Shown one piece after another: positions 36,409 to 44,958 of a stretch of 64,000 nt of DNA. The notes below the pieces were generated by a model, which was not told where the DNA came from, did no database searches, and saw only the letters and a list, made by a program, of their open reading frames with translations. Position 1 is the stretch's first letter; every line of letters starts with the position of its first letter. Location: positions 248,001-312,000 of the forward strand of contig JAHCAY010000001.1 in assembly GCA_019634575.1 (NCBI GenBank), read 5' to 3'. This DNA comes from Candidatus Didemnitutus sp. (GTDB taxonomy: Bacteria; Verrucomicrobiota; Verrucomicrobiia; Opitutales; Opitutaceae). The position numbers were made by a program, and so were the translations under genes.

Positions 36409-37761
36409 TCAGAAACCCGGCATGCCGCCCATGCCACCGCCTTTGCGCATGGCTTCCATCTGGCGCATCAGCTTCTTCTGGTTTCCGCCCTTCATCATCT
36501 TCATGAGCTTCTGCATCTGTTCGAACTGCTTCATGAGCTGATTCACTTCGACGACCTTCACGCCGGCGCCGTTGGCGATACGGATGCGGCGGTTGCCATT
36601 GAGAATTTGCGGCTTCCGGCGCTCCTGCACGGTCATCGAGAGGATGATGGCTTCGGTGCGCTTCATCTGCTTGTCGGCGTCGCCGGGCAATTCGACGCCG
36701 CTCATGCCGGGCATCATGCCGAGGATGGACTGCATCGAGCCCATCTTCTTCACCTGCTGCATCTGCGAGAGGAAGTCTTCGAGGTTGAAGTCCGCCTTGC
36801 GCATCTTCTCCGCCATGCGCTCGGCTTCCTTCTGATCGATGGTCTCCTGCGCCTTCTCGACGAGCGACACGACGTCGCCCATGCCGAGGATGCGCGAGGC
36901 GAGGCGGTCCGGGTGAAACACCTCGAAGTCCGCCGTCTTTTCGCCGGTGCCGACGAATTTGATCGGCACGCCGGTGACGCTCTTGATCGACAGCGCGGCG
37001 CCGCCGCGGGCGTCGCCATCCATCTTCGTGAGGATGAGGCCGGTGAGCGAGAGGGCGTCGTGGAAGGTCTTGGCGACGTTCACGGCCTCCTGGCCGAGGG
37101 CGCCGTCGGCGACGAGGATGATCTCGTCGGGTTGCACACGCGCGCTGAGTTTCTTCACTTCCTCGACCAACTCGGTGTCGATCTGGAGTCGGCCGGCGGT
37201 GTCGAAGAGGATGATGTCGGCGTTGGCGGCGGTCGCGGCGTCCAGCGCCTGGGCGCCGATGGCGGGCACGTCCTTGGAGGCGCGGTCGCAGTAGAAGCCG
37301 AGTTCTTCCTGCTTCGCGAGAATCTCGAGCTGGTCGATGGCGGCGGGGCGATAGACGTCGCACGCGACGACGAAGGGGCGAGCACCCTTTTTCTTGAGCA
37401 ATTTGCCGAGCTTCGCGGTCGAGGTGGTTTTGCCCGAGCCGTGCAGACCGACCATCAGGATGCGCAACGGGCGCTTGGCGGAGAGTTCGGTCGTGCCTTC
37501 GCCGAGCAGCTTCACGAGCTCGTCGTGGATGATCTTGATGACCATCTGGCCCGGCGTGACCGATTTCAGGACTTCCTGACCGACGACGGCTGTCTGCACG
37601 CGCTCGATGAATTCGCGCGCGACCTTGAAGTGCACGTCGGCGGCGAGGAGGGCGGCGCGCACTTCCTTGAGCGCGTCGGCCATGTTTTCCTCGGACAGCT
37701 TGCCGACGCCGCGGAGGTTGCGCAGCGCGTTGGTCAGTTTGTCGGTCAGGGATTCGAACAT
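36409..37761 (-). CDS. ffh: Signal recognition particle protein Ffh (SRP54)
   Basis: Targets nascent membrane proteins to the translocon with 4.5S RNA. 450 residues: N domain, GTPase G domain with [27 protein letters not shown] and [11 protein letters not shown], then the Met-rich M domain ([27 protein letters not shown]) ending MGGMPGF. The ATG at 37761 gives the standard MFESL start; 13 upstream codons are not used. A second, broken copy of its 3' end lies 2.1 kb downstream. Confidence 0.98.
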   Translation of the reverse strand: MFESLTDKLTNALRNLRGVGKLSEENMADALKEVRAALLAADVHFKVAREFIERVQTAVVGQEVLKSVTPGQMVIKIIHDELVKLLGEGTTELSAKRPLRILMVGLHGSGKTTSTAKLGKLLKKKGARPFVVACDVYRPAAIDQLEILAKQEELGFYCDRASKDVPAIGAQALDAATAANADIILFDTAGRLQIDTELVEEVKKLSARVQPDEIILVADGALGQEAVNVAKTFHDALSLTGLILTKMDGDARGGAALSIKSVTGVPIKFVGTGEKTADFEVFHPDRLASRILGMGDVVSLVEKAQETIDQKEAERMAEKMRKADFNLEDFLSQMQQVKKMGSMQSILGMMPGMSGVELPGDADKQMKRTEAIILSMTVQERRKPQILNGNRRIRIANGAGVKVVEVNQLMKQFEQMQKLMKMMKGGNQKKLMRQMEAMRKGGGMGGMPGF

Positions 37762-37874
37762 CGGAAGGGGCAGGGAAACCAAAGCGGCGCGCGAGGCCAC
37801 CCAAATTTTTATGCCACATGCCCTTTGGATTAAAGTCGCGTGCGACGCGGGCGATTTGCCACCTTCCCGCTCCC

Positions 37875-38360
37875 ATGAACCCTGTTCTCAAGCTGTTGCT
37901 CGACGGCGGCCAACTCACCACTGCCCAAATGGCGCAAGTGGCGGGCGTCTCCGAATCCGAAGTCAATCAGCACCTGGAACAGTTGAAGAAGGAAAAAATC
38001 TTCCTCGGCTGGCGTCCGGTGCTCGATCTCTCGCGCGACGCCGCAGCAGCTACCGTGCGGGCCGTCATCGAGGTCCGCATCACTCCGGAACGGGGCGGCG
38101 GTTTCAACCGCTTGGCCGAGCGCATCAGCCGGTTCGACGAGGTTGAGTCGTGCTTCCTCATGTCGGGCGGCTACGACCTGCTCCTTTTCGTCAAGGGCAC
38201 CACGCTCCAACGCGTCGCGGCTTTCGTCTCCGAAAAGCTGTCCACGATCGAGGGCGTGCTCTCGACCTCCACGCATTTCCAACTCCGCTGCTATAAGGAC
38301 CAGGGCTTCATCCTCGATCAAGCCGAGTCCTCGGGCGAGCGGTTGAACGTCGCGCCGTAA
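37875..38360 (+). CDS. Lrp/AsnC family transcription regulator
   Basis: A 161-residue regulator with an N-terminal winged helix ([36 protein letters not shown], read in pieces) and a C-terminal RAM/AsnC ligand-binding domain (VEIRITPERG-like strand, [13 protein letters not shown]). It is followed 16 bases later by an aminotransferase on the same strand, so it probably controls that gene or amino-acid metabolism. Short N-terminus compared with typical Lrp. Start ATG at 37875. Confidence 0.88.
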   Translation: MNPVLKLLLDGGQLTTAQMAQVAGVSESEVNQHLEQLKKEKIFLGWRPVLDLSRDAAAATVRAVIEVRITPERGGGFNRLAERISRFDEVESCFLMSGGYDLLLFVKGTTLQRVAAFVSEKLSTIEGVLSTSTHFQLRCYKDQGFILDQAESSGERLNVAP

Positions 38361-38376
38361 CCGGGAGGACAACTCA

Positions 38377-39564
38377 ATGAGCACCGACCCGAAACGCTGG
38401 GTGGCGGGCCATGTGGCCGCGTTGCCCAAGAGCGGTATCCGCGACTTCTTCGAACTCGTCGCCCAAATGAAAAATGAGGGCGGCGTGATCTCCCTCGGCG
38501 TGGGCGAGCCCGACTTCGTCACGCCGTGGCACATCCGCGAGGCCGCGATCTACGCGATCGAAAAGGGCAAGACCTACTACACGTCCAACCTCGGCATGAT
38601 CGAACTGCGCCGCGCGATCGCCGACTACGTCGCGCAGCACTTCAACGTCAGTTACCGGCCCGAGGATCAAATTCTCGTGGCCGTCGGCGTGTCCGAGGCG
38701 CTCGACCTCGCTTGTCGCGCGTTCCTCAATCCCGGCGACAAGGTGCTGTTTCACCAGCCGTGCTACGTCTCGTATTCGCCGAGCATCGCGCTCACGCACG
38801 CGATCCCCGTCGCGGTGCCGACGTATGCGAAGGACAACTTCGCTCTCACCGCCGAATCGCTCCGCGCCGCCTGGCAGCCCGGTTGCCGCATGTTGATGCT
38901 CAACCTGCCGTGCAATCCGACTGGCGGCACCTGCACGCGCGAGCAGTTGACCGAGATCGCGGAGTTCTGCCGCGAAAAGGACCTGCTCGTGCTCTCCGAC
39001 GAGATCTACTCGGAGCTCACGTTCGACGGCACGCACACCAGCATCGCCAGCCTGCCCGGCATGGCGGAGCGCACGATCTTCCTGCACGGTTTCTCGAAGG
39101 CATTCGCGATGACCGGCTGGCGCATCGGCTACGCGTGCGGCCCGGCCGTGTTGATCGATGCGATGATGAAGGTGCACCAATACTCGATGCTTTGCGCCTC
39201 GATCATCGCGCAGGAAGCGGCGCTTGAGGCGCTGCGCAACGGCTGGGATTCCGTCGTGAAAATGCGCGACCAATATCACCGCCGCCGCGACCTCGTCGTC
39301 CGCCGTTTCAACGAGATTGGCCTCAAGTGCCACTCGCCGCGCGGTTCGTTCTACGCATTCCCCGACGTGAAGAGCACCGGCATGACCGAGAAGGATTTCG
39401 CCGTCGGCCTGCTCAAGGAGCACAAGGTCGCCGTCGTCCCCGGCACGGCCTTCGGCGACAACGGCCACGGTCACGTCCGCGCCTGCTTCGCCACCAGCTA
39501 CGAGCAGCTGATCGATGCCTGCGACCGGATGGAGAAGTTCGTGGCGGCTGGCGGTAAGCGATAA
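38377..39564 (+). CDS. Class I/II pyridoxal-phosphate aminotransferase
   Basis: A fold-type I aminotransferase of 395 residues, with a strong GGGAGGA ribosome site at 38362-38369. Landmarks are SLGVGEPDF, the YYTSNLG substrate loop, NLPCNPTGG, DEIYSELTF and the PLP lysine in GFSKAFAMTGWR. The conserved arginine for the substrate carboxylate is in RACFATS. It resembles the PatA/AspC-like aromatic or branched-chain group; specificity is not resolved. Paired with the Lrp-like regulator. Confidence 0.94.
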   Translation: MSTDPKRWVAGHVAALPKSGIRDFFELVAQMKNEGGVISLGVGEPDFVTPWHIREAAIYAIEKGKTYYTSNLGMIELRRAIADYVAQHFNVSYRPEDQILVAVGVSEALDLACRAFLNPGDKVLFHQPCYVSYSPSIALTHAIPVAVPTYAKDNFALTAESLRAAWQPGCRMLMLNLPCNPTGGTCTREQLTEIAEFCREKDLLVLSDEIYSELTFDGTHTSIASLPGMAERTIFLHGFSKAFAMTGWRIGYACGPAVLIDAMMKVHQYSMLCASIIAQEAALEALRNGWDSVVKMRDQYHRRRDLVVRRFNEIGLKCHSPRGSFYAFPDVKSTGMTEKDFAVGLLKEHKVAVVPGTAFGDNGHGHVRACFATSYEQLIDACDRMEKFVAAGGKR

Positions 39565-39570
39565 GCTCTA

Positions 39571-39676
39571 AGCGGTAAGCTGCGGCGATCGCCACCGGGC
39601 GCCGTCCATCGCGGTTGGTCGCCGGTCGCGATTTAGCTGGCTTGAGCTTACCGCTTCCTGCTTACAGCTTACCGCT
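39571..39676. repeat. Three copies of an 11-base repeat forming the der leader
   Basis: AGCGGTAAGCT at 39571-39581 is repeated as its complement, AGCTTACCGCT, at 39645-39655 and again at 39666-39676. A related GCGGTAAGCG at 39551-39560 ends the preceding gene. The last copy ends one base before the der ATG, where a ribosome site would be expected, and no Shine-Dalgarno sequence is visible. The arms can form two alternative hairpins. Confidence 0.75.
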
Positions 39677-39677
39677 T

Positions 39678-41165
39678 ATGAGCCGCACCGTCGCCATCGT
39701 TGGCCGCCCCAATGTGGGCAAAAGCCGCCTGTTTAACCGACTGGCGAAGCGCCGCGTTTCCATTGTCCACGATCAACCCGGCGTCACGCGCGACATCGTC
39801 TCTGTCGAGGTCAAGGACGGCGGCTACACGCTTATGGACACCGGTGGCCTCGGCCTGCAGGACGCCAATACGCCGTCGAAGCTGATCAAGGCCTCCGAGG
39901 CGCAGGTCGAATTCGCGATCCGCGCGGCCAGCGTGATCTGCTTCGTCGTCGACGCCAAGGAGGGCCTGACCTCGCTCGACGAGCGCGTCGGCCAGATGCT
40001 CCGCAAGGCGAAGAAGCACGTCATCCTCGTCGCCAACAAGGCCGACCACGGTGAGGAAAAGGTTGGCGAAGTCGGCGAGTTATTCCGCCTCGGGTTTGGC
40101 GAGCCGATCTTCGTTTCCGCCGAGCACGGCAACGGTGAAGCGATCCTCCGCGAGAAGATACTCGAGAAACTTCCCGCGGCCGAACCCGAGCCCGAAGACC
40201 ACGACAAGAAGCGCCTCACGCTCTGCTTCGTCGGGCGTCCGAACGTCGGCAAATCCTCGCTCTCGAACCGCCTCCTCAAGCACGAGCGGCTCATCGTCTC
40301 CGACGTGCCCGGCACGACGCGCGATTCCGTGGAACTCGACTTCGACTACAAGTCGCGCGACGGCAAGGTCTGGCCGTTCCGTCTCATCGACACCGCCGGC
40401 ATCCGCCCCGCGACGAAGCTCTCTTCCTCGGTCGAATATTTCTCCCGCGTCCGCTCCATCGACGCCATCCACACCGCCGACGTCGTTTTCATGGTGCTCG
40501 ACGCGATGGAAGGCGTGACGCAGCAGGACAAGGCCATCGCCGGCGAGATCGTCAGCGCCGGACGCCCGATCGTCGTCATCGTCAACAAGTGGGATCTCGT
40601 CTTCGCCGCCATCCGCCGCGGCGACCTGAAAAAATACGACAACGAGCGCGATTTCCGCGAAAAGTTCGAGAAGGCGCTCTACGACCGCCTGTTCTTCACC
40701 CCCGGCGCGCCCGTGATGTTCGTCTCCGCCCTGACCGGCCACGATATCGAGCGCATGCTCAAGTCCGCGCGCGCCCTCGACGAACGCCTCGGCCGCAAGA
40801 TTCCGACCGCGAAACTCAACGCCGCCATCGTCGAGCTCACCGACCGCACTCCGCCGCCCGCGGTCGGTGGCCAGCGCTTCCGCGCCTACTACGCCACGCA
40901 GACCGGCAACCGTCCGTTTCGTATCAAGATTTTCTGCAACCGTGAGGAGAAGCTCACCGAAAGCTATCGCCGCTACCTCGAAGGCGGACTCGTCGAGGAG
41001 TTCCACCTCGACGGTTGCCCGATCCACTTCGATCTCGTGGGCAAGAAGAAGATCTCGATCGACGAGCGCCTCTCGCGGCGCGGCCAAAAGCGCAACGAAG
41101 CCGCCGCGGCTGACGAGGACATCGACACGGATTTCGCGGGCGAGCCGATCGTGTTGGATGACTGA
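39678..41165 (+). CDS. der: Ribosome-associated GTPase Der (EngA)
   Basis: Essential GTPase for 50S ribosome assembly, 495 residues. Two G domains in tandem each have GRPNVGKS (near residues 9 and 192) with DTGG/DTAG G3 motifs and NKAD/NKWD G4 motifs. A C-terminal KH-like domain has IKIFCNREEKLTESY and a lysine/arginine-rich end with an acidic tail. The start at 39678 gives MSRTVAIVG; upstream codons are inside the repeat leader. Confidence 0.97.
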   Translation: MSRTVAIVGRPNVGKSRLFNRLAKRRVSIVHDQPGVTRDIVSVEVKDGGYTLMDTGGLGLQDANTPSKLIKASEAQVEFAIRAASVICFVVDAKEGLTSLDERVGQMLRKAKKHVILVANKADHGEEKVGEVGELFRLGFGEPIFVSAEHGNGEAILREKILEKLPAAEPEPEDHDKKRLTLCFVGRPNVGKSSLSNRLLKHERLIVSDVPGTTRDSVELDFDYKSRDGKVWPFRLIDTAGIRPATKLSSSVEYFSRVRSIDAIHTADVVFMVLDAMEGVTQQDKAIAGEIVSAGRPIVVIVNKWDLVFAAIRRGDLKKYDNERDFREKFEKALYDRLFFTPGAPVMFVSALTGHDIERMLKSARALDERLGRKIPTAKLNAAIVELTDRTPPPAVGGQRFRAYYATQTGNRPFRIKIFCNREEKLTESYRRYLEGGLVEEFHLDGCPIHFDLVGKKKISIDERLSRRGQKRNEAAAADEDIDTDFAGEPIVLDD

Positions 41166-41205
41166 GGCACCACACTACGCCGAATTAGCATTGAGCCTCT
41201 CGGAG

Positions 41206-41277
41206 GGCCTGCGTCTCCGCGGGCCACGAGCGGAAATTAGGCCAGTCTCTGAAAATCGGCCCGCGAGGACGCGGGCC
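41206..41277. repeat. BIME-like pair of inverted hairpins upstream of fmt
   Basis: Two hairpins with 8-bp stems and 4-base loops, 41206-41225 (one G-T pair) and 41258-41277 (GGCCCGCG/CGCGGGCC), sit 32 bases apart. The second is close to the reverse complement of the first (about 23 of 26 bases including flanks), the layout of a BIME. They occupy most of the 129-base gap between der and fmt. Confidence 0.6.
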
Positions 41278-41294
41278 CTCCGCGGATCCCTCAG

Positions 41295-42290
41295 ATGCTG
41301 AAAATTGTCTTCATGGGCTCGGACGCGATCGCCTTGCCGATGCTGAACTGGCTGGCAGGCGAGGGGAGCGGCGCGCACATCGTCGCGGTCTTCACGCAGC
41401 CCGACCGGCCGGTCGGCCGCGGTCAAAAGGTGCAGCCCAACGCGATCAAGCTCTGGGCCCACGAACGCGGCATCCCCGTCCACCAGCCGGAGAGATTGCG
41501 CGAAGCCGAACTTGCCACGCTCGCGAGCTGCAACGCGGACCTCGCGCTCGTCATGGCCTACGGCCACATCCTGCGCGACGCGTTCATCAACGCGCCGCGT
41601 CTCGGCACGCTGAATTTCCACACCTCGCTGCTGCCGAAATACCGCGGCGCCTCGCCGATCCAGACCGCCGTCGCCAGCGGCGAGAGCACGACCGGCGTCA
41701 CGCTCATGCGCATCGTCGCCGCGCTCGACGCCGGCCCGGTGGCCGATGTGGAACGCGTCGAGATCGGGCCGCGCGACACTGCCCTCAGCGTCGAAACGAA
41801 GCTGGCCGCCGCCTGCGTCCCGCTCATCGCGCGCGCGCTGCCCAAGCTCGCCGCCGGCACGCAGGAGTTTCGCGAGCAGGACCACGCGGGCGCCACGTTT
41901 TGCCGCAAGCTCGAGAAGGCGGACGGCGCGCTCGATTTCACGCGCCCTGCCGCCGCCCTCGCCGCGCGCATCAACGGACTCTTTCCCTGGCCGGCGACGA
42001 CCGTCGAGATCGCCGGCCAGCCGATCAAGTTCGGTTCCGCGGAGGTTTGTAACCTATTAGGTTACAAATCCGGCGAGCCCGGTTGCGTTCTCGGGGCCGA
42101 CCGCGAGGGGCTTCTGGTCGCGACGGGCGCCGGAGCGCTGCGCGTGCTCCGTCTGCAACGACCCGGCGGCAAAATGCTCGAAGCAGGCGAATTTCTCCGC
42201 GGCTTCCCCATCGTGGCGGGCACGCTGCTGCCGTCGCAGCCGATGCCGGAGTTGGTCGGAGCGAAGCCTTTCCCGCGTCCGCCGCGCTGA
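41295..42290 (+). CDS. fmt: Methionyl-tRNA formyltransferase
   Basis: Formylates initiator Met-tRNA using 10-formyl-THF. 331 residues with GSDAIALPML at the start, the active-site motif FHTSLLPKYRGASPI, and the oligonucleotide-binding C-terminal domain (NGLFPWPAT). A perfect AT-rich palindrome interrupts the GC-rich sequence of the C-terminal domain at 42044-42070. The usual partner def is not in the window. Confidence 0.96.
   Translation: MLKIVFMGSDAIALPMLNWLAGEGSGAHIVAVFTQPDRPVGRGQKVQPNAIKLWAHERGIPVHQPERLREAELATLASCNADLALVMAYGHILRDAFINAPRLGTLNFHTSLLPKYRGASPIQTAVASGESTTGVTLMRIVAALDAGPVADVERVEIGPRDTALSVETKLAAACVPLIARALPKLAAGTQEFREQDHAGATFCRKLEKADGALDFTRPAAALAARINGLFPWPATTVEIAGQPIKFGSAEVCNLLGYKSGEPGCVLGADREGLLVATGAGALRVLRLQRPGGKMLEAGEFLRGFPIVAGTLLPSQPMPELVGAKPFPRPPR
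42044..42070. repeat. AT-rich perfect palindrome inside fmt
   Basis: TTTGTAACCT (42046-42055), loop ATT, then its exact complement (42059-42068); a G-T and a G-C pair extend the stem to 12. Base composition is about 30% GC in a gene near 65% GC. It encodes residues VCNLLGYKS without breaking the frame. Confidence 0.75.
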
Positions 42291-42335
42291 CGGGTCTTCG
42301 CTTGTTTTCGACCGGCTTTTTTCCAAGCTGCCGAT

Positions 42336-42899
42336 ATGCGAACGTGGTTTCTACTCGGGAGTCTCGCGACCGTCACCGTCCTGGCCCAGCCGGCCAATAA
42401 CGCGGCGTTCGAGCTGGCGAGTGTGCGGGAGGATGTCCGCGAGCTGAAGCAGCGCATCGGCGAACTGTCGCTGACCATCGAGCAACTCTCGCGCGAAAAC
42501 GCCACGCTGCAGTCCAGGGCGAACCAGAGCTACGCGACCGTCGAGCAACTCAACAAGGCGATCGCCGAGCTCAATCGCGCGGTGCAAGGCGACCTCGCGG
42601 AGCAGAAACGCGAAGTGCTCGCGCAAGTCGCCGGGCAGCTCGAGCGCCTGGGAAAACAAACGAACGCTGCGCTCGAGGCGCTCGCCAAGAACCAAGCCGC
42701 GCGCCCGGCGGTGCAGACGAGTTTCTCCGAGGATTTTCCGAAACAAGGCGTCAACTACACGGTGCAAACCGGCGACACGCTCTCCTCGATCGCGCAGAAG
42801 AACGGCGCACGCCTCCAGGATATCATCAACGCAAACAAAGTCAGCGACCCGACGAAGATCCGCGTCGGCCAGACGCTATTCATCCCTCTCGCCAAATAA
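42336..42899 (+). CDS. Secreted LysM-domain protein with coiled coil
   Basis: A 187-residue protein: signal peptide (MRTWFLLGSLATVTVLA), a long coiled coil (about 25-115, heptads such as LKQRIGELSLTIEQLSRENATL), a short linker, and a C-terminal LysM domain (YTVQTGDTLSSIAQ to VGQTLFIPLAK). LysM binds peptidoglycan glycan chains, so a periplasmic scaffold or adaptor is likely. One base separates its stop from parB. Confidence 0.9.
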   Translation: MRTWFLLGSLATVTVLAQPANNAAFELASVREDVRELKQRIGELSLTIEQLSRENATLQSRANQSYATVEQLNKAIAELNRAVQGDLAEQKREVLAQVAGQLERLGKQTNAALEALAKNQAARPAVQTSFSEDFPKQGVNYTVQTGDTLSSIAQKNGARLQDIINANKVSDPTKIRVGQTLFIPLAK

Positions 42900-42900
42900 C

Positions 42901-43842
42901 ATGGCCAAACCGCCCCCCTCCCGCCTCGGTCGCGGCCTCGGTGCGCTCATCGCGAGCGGCACCCCGGCCAAACCCGCTCTCCTAGCCGCCGCCGCCCCTG
43001 CGGGCCACGCGCCTGCCGCCGCTCCTGCCGCTCCGGTGCACGACGGCTTGCCCGGCTACCGGGAAGTCCCGGTCGCGCAGGTGGAGCCGAACCCGTATCA
43101 ACCCCGCAAGGAGTTCGATCCCGCAGCGCTTGCCGACCTCGTCGAGAGCATCCGCGCCGAAGGCTTGCTCCAACCCATCGTGGTCCGGCAGGTCGGGGAG
43201 AAGTTCCAGCTCATCGCCGGCGAACGTCGTTGGCGCGCGTTTCAGCAGCTGAAGCTGAAGACCGTTCCGGCTCGCGTCATGACCTCGAGCGACGCCTCGT
43301 CGGCCTCGCTCGCTCTGATCGAGAATTTGCAGCGCGCGGACCTGAACCCGATCGAGGAGGCGCATGGTTACGCCAGTCTCATTCGCGATTTCGATCTCAC
43401 GCAGGACGCCGCGGCACAGCGCGTCGGCCGTGGTCGCGCGACGGTAGCCAACTCCCTCCGCCTGCTCGCGCTGGAGCCCGAAATCCAGAGCTATCTCGGC
43501 AAGGCGATGCTCAGCGTGGGGCACGCGAAAGTCCTGCTCGGCTTGGACAACGGCCCCGAGCGCCTCGTGCTGGCGCGGCGCGCCATCGAAAGCGGCCTCA
43601 GCGTCCGCGCACTCGAGGAGATCGTGCAGGGAAGGCGCGGCAGTGCGACCGGCCCCGGAAAGAAGCGCAGCGCTCCGGCGGCGGAAACGACGGCGCTCGC
43701 CGACGTGCAGAAGAAACTCACCAGCCATCTCGGTGCGCGCGTCACACTGCGCCATGCGCCGAAGCACGGGCGCATCATCGTGGAGTATCACGGCAACGAC
43801 GATCTCGCGCGCGTGCTGGAACGCATGGGCGTCACGCTCTGA
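42901..43842 (+). CDS. parB: Chromosome partitioning protein ParB
   Basis: Binds parS sites and, as a CTPase clamp, loads partition complexes near the origin. 313 residues: N-terminal SRLGRGLGALI, the CTP-binding ParB/Srx domain with PNPYQPRKEFD and GERRWRAFQ, the helix-turn-helix region (DAAAQRVGRGRATVANSLRLL) and a C-terminal dimerisation domain. No parA is adjacent, which is unusual, and no parS site was recognised. Confidence 0.96.
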   Translation: MAKPPPSRLGRGLGALIASGTPAKPALLAAAAPAGHAPAAAPAAPVHDGLPGYREVPVAQVEPNPYQPRKEFDPAALADLVESIRAEGLLQPIVVRQVGEKFQLIAGERRWRAFQQLKLKTVPARVMTSSDASSASLALIENLQRADLNPIEEAHGYASLIRDFDLTQDAAAQRVGRGRATVANSLRLLALEPEIQSYLGKAMLSVGHAKVLLGLDNGPERLVLARRAIESGLSVRALEEIVQGRRGSATGPGKKRSAPAAETTALADVQKKLTSHLGARVTLRHAPKHGRIIVEYHGNDDLARVLERMGVTL

Positions 43843-43922
43843 CGCGCTGATGAGTCGGGGAGGCCCGACTCGTCGGTCGAATAATGTGGCTCGCCGGTGC
43901 CGCGCGCCGTGCGGTGGCCGGA

Positions 43923-44492
43923 CTATTTCTTGGGCTTAGGCGGCGGGAAACCCTGCACCAGACCGGTTTCGTCCACGCGCTTGTAGAGGTCGCGCACGGC
44001 GGCGGTCGCAGCGTCCTCGAGTGCATTGGCGACCTCGAAGCCGCGAAGACCGTAGCGGCCCCGCTCCTGAATCCATGTGATCTGCGTCTGCGTGACGATG
44101 CCGAGATCGCGTTTCTCTCCGCCGGACGCGGAAAGCCCCGCGGAGAGGGTGCACTCGGCGTTGCCCACGTGGTCGATGCGCCAAGTCAGCAGGTTGAGCG
44201 TGAGCAGCGGGAGCTCGGGTTTGGGGGCGCGCTCGGCGTCGGGGATGAAGTCGATCACACCGGTGAAGCCGCGGCGCTTGAACGTGTCGGTGAGGATCCC
44301 GGCCAGCGAGTCCGCGATGCGGTCGTCGAGAAAGGGCCGCCATGTCGGAGGGACATTGATCTGGAGCTGAAGGTCGGCGGGCTTGGCCGCGGGATCGGTC
44401 TTATCGGCCTTGCCCGCAGCGACGGCCACCAGGGTGGCGCTGCAAACGGCGGCGGCCAGCAGGCCGCGGAGCGAAAGCGTGGAGATTTTCAT
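43923..44492 (-). CDS. Conserved exported protein of unknown function
   Basis: A 189-residue protein with a signal peptide (MKISTLSLRGLLAAAVCSATL to VAA). The mature part has alternating strands (LQINVPPTWRPFL, LTLNLLTWRIDHVG, TQTQITWIQE) and a closing helix with AVRDLYKRVDETGLVQGF. The pattern resembles small lipocalin-like or assembly-factor proteins with a DP-x-FxxxI-type N-terminus, but no family is firmly recognised. It is divergent from secG across a 121-base gap. Start ATG at 44492. Confidence 0.78.
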   Translation of the reverse strand: MKISTLSLRGLLAAAVCSATLVAVAAGKADKTDPAAKPADLQLQINVPPTWRPFLDDRIADSLAGILTDTFKRRGFTGVIDFIPDAERAPKPELPLLTLNLLTWRIDHVGNAECTLSAGLSASGGEKRDLGIVTQTQITWIQERGRYGLRGFEVANALEDAATAAVRDLYKRVDETGLVQGFPPPKPKK

Positions 44493-44613
44493 GGGAGTAG
44501 GGTGGGGAATTGAGACGTTCGCTCGGCCCGGCGGTTCCCGAGTGGCGCGGCGGGCGAAGCGGTCAGAACTTTGGTTGACAAAGCGGGTCGGAATCCGTTC
44601 GTTCGGCCCTTTC

Positions 44614-44958
44614 ATGAACTTGCTCATCAATATTTTCACGGTGGTTCTGATCCTCGTGTCGCTGTTTCTGGTCCTCGTTGTCCTGATGCAGAAGGCCAAA
44701 TCGGACGGCGGCGTGGCGGCCATGGGCGGCGGTGCCGCTGAGTCCGCGTTCGGTGCCGAAACCGGTAACGTGTTGAGCAAGGCCACGATCAACGCGGCGA
44801 TTCTTTTCTTCGTGCTCAGCTTCGGCCTCTATCTGGCGCACATCTACCAGTCGAAGCACCAGACGGCCGCCGATGCGAAACTTCCGACCGTCACCGCTCC
44901 GGCCGCCCAGCCGGCCACGACGCCTGCGCCAACGACGCCCGGTGAGCCCAAGAAGTAA
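44614..44958 (+). CDS. secG: Protein-export membrane protein SecG
   Basis: Auxiliary subunit of the SecYEG translocon. 114 residues with two membrane helices (about 4-24 and 57-77) joined by the characteristic loop QKAKSDGGVAAMGGGAAESAFG, and a Pro/Thr/Ala-rich tail. A TTGACA hexamer is at 44575-44580 but no convincing -10 follows. A terminator begins 13 bases after the stop. Confidence 0.95.
   Translation: MNLLINIFTVVLILVSLFLVLVVLMQKAKSDGGVAAMGGGAAESAFGAETGNVLSKATINAAILFFVLSFGLYLAHIYQSKHQTAADAKLPTVTAPAAQPATTPAPTTPGEPKK

Noticed and set aside
34264-36552. A complete integrative element at ffh
   Set aside because: No integrase, transposase or target-site signature beyond the duplicated ffh end is visible, so only the duplication is claimed.
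44575-44603. TTGACA as a sigma-70 promoter for secG
   Set aside because: The hexamer is perfect but the sequence 16-18 bases downstream has no acceptable -10.
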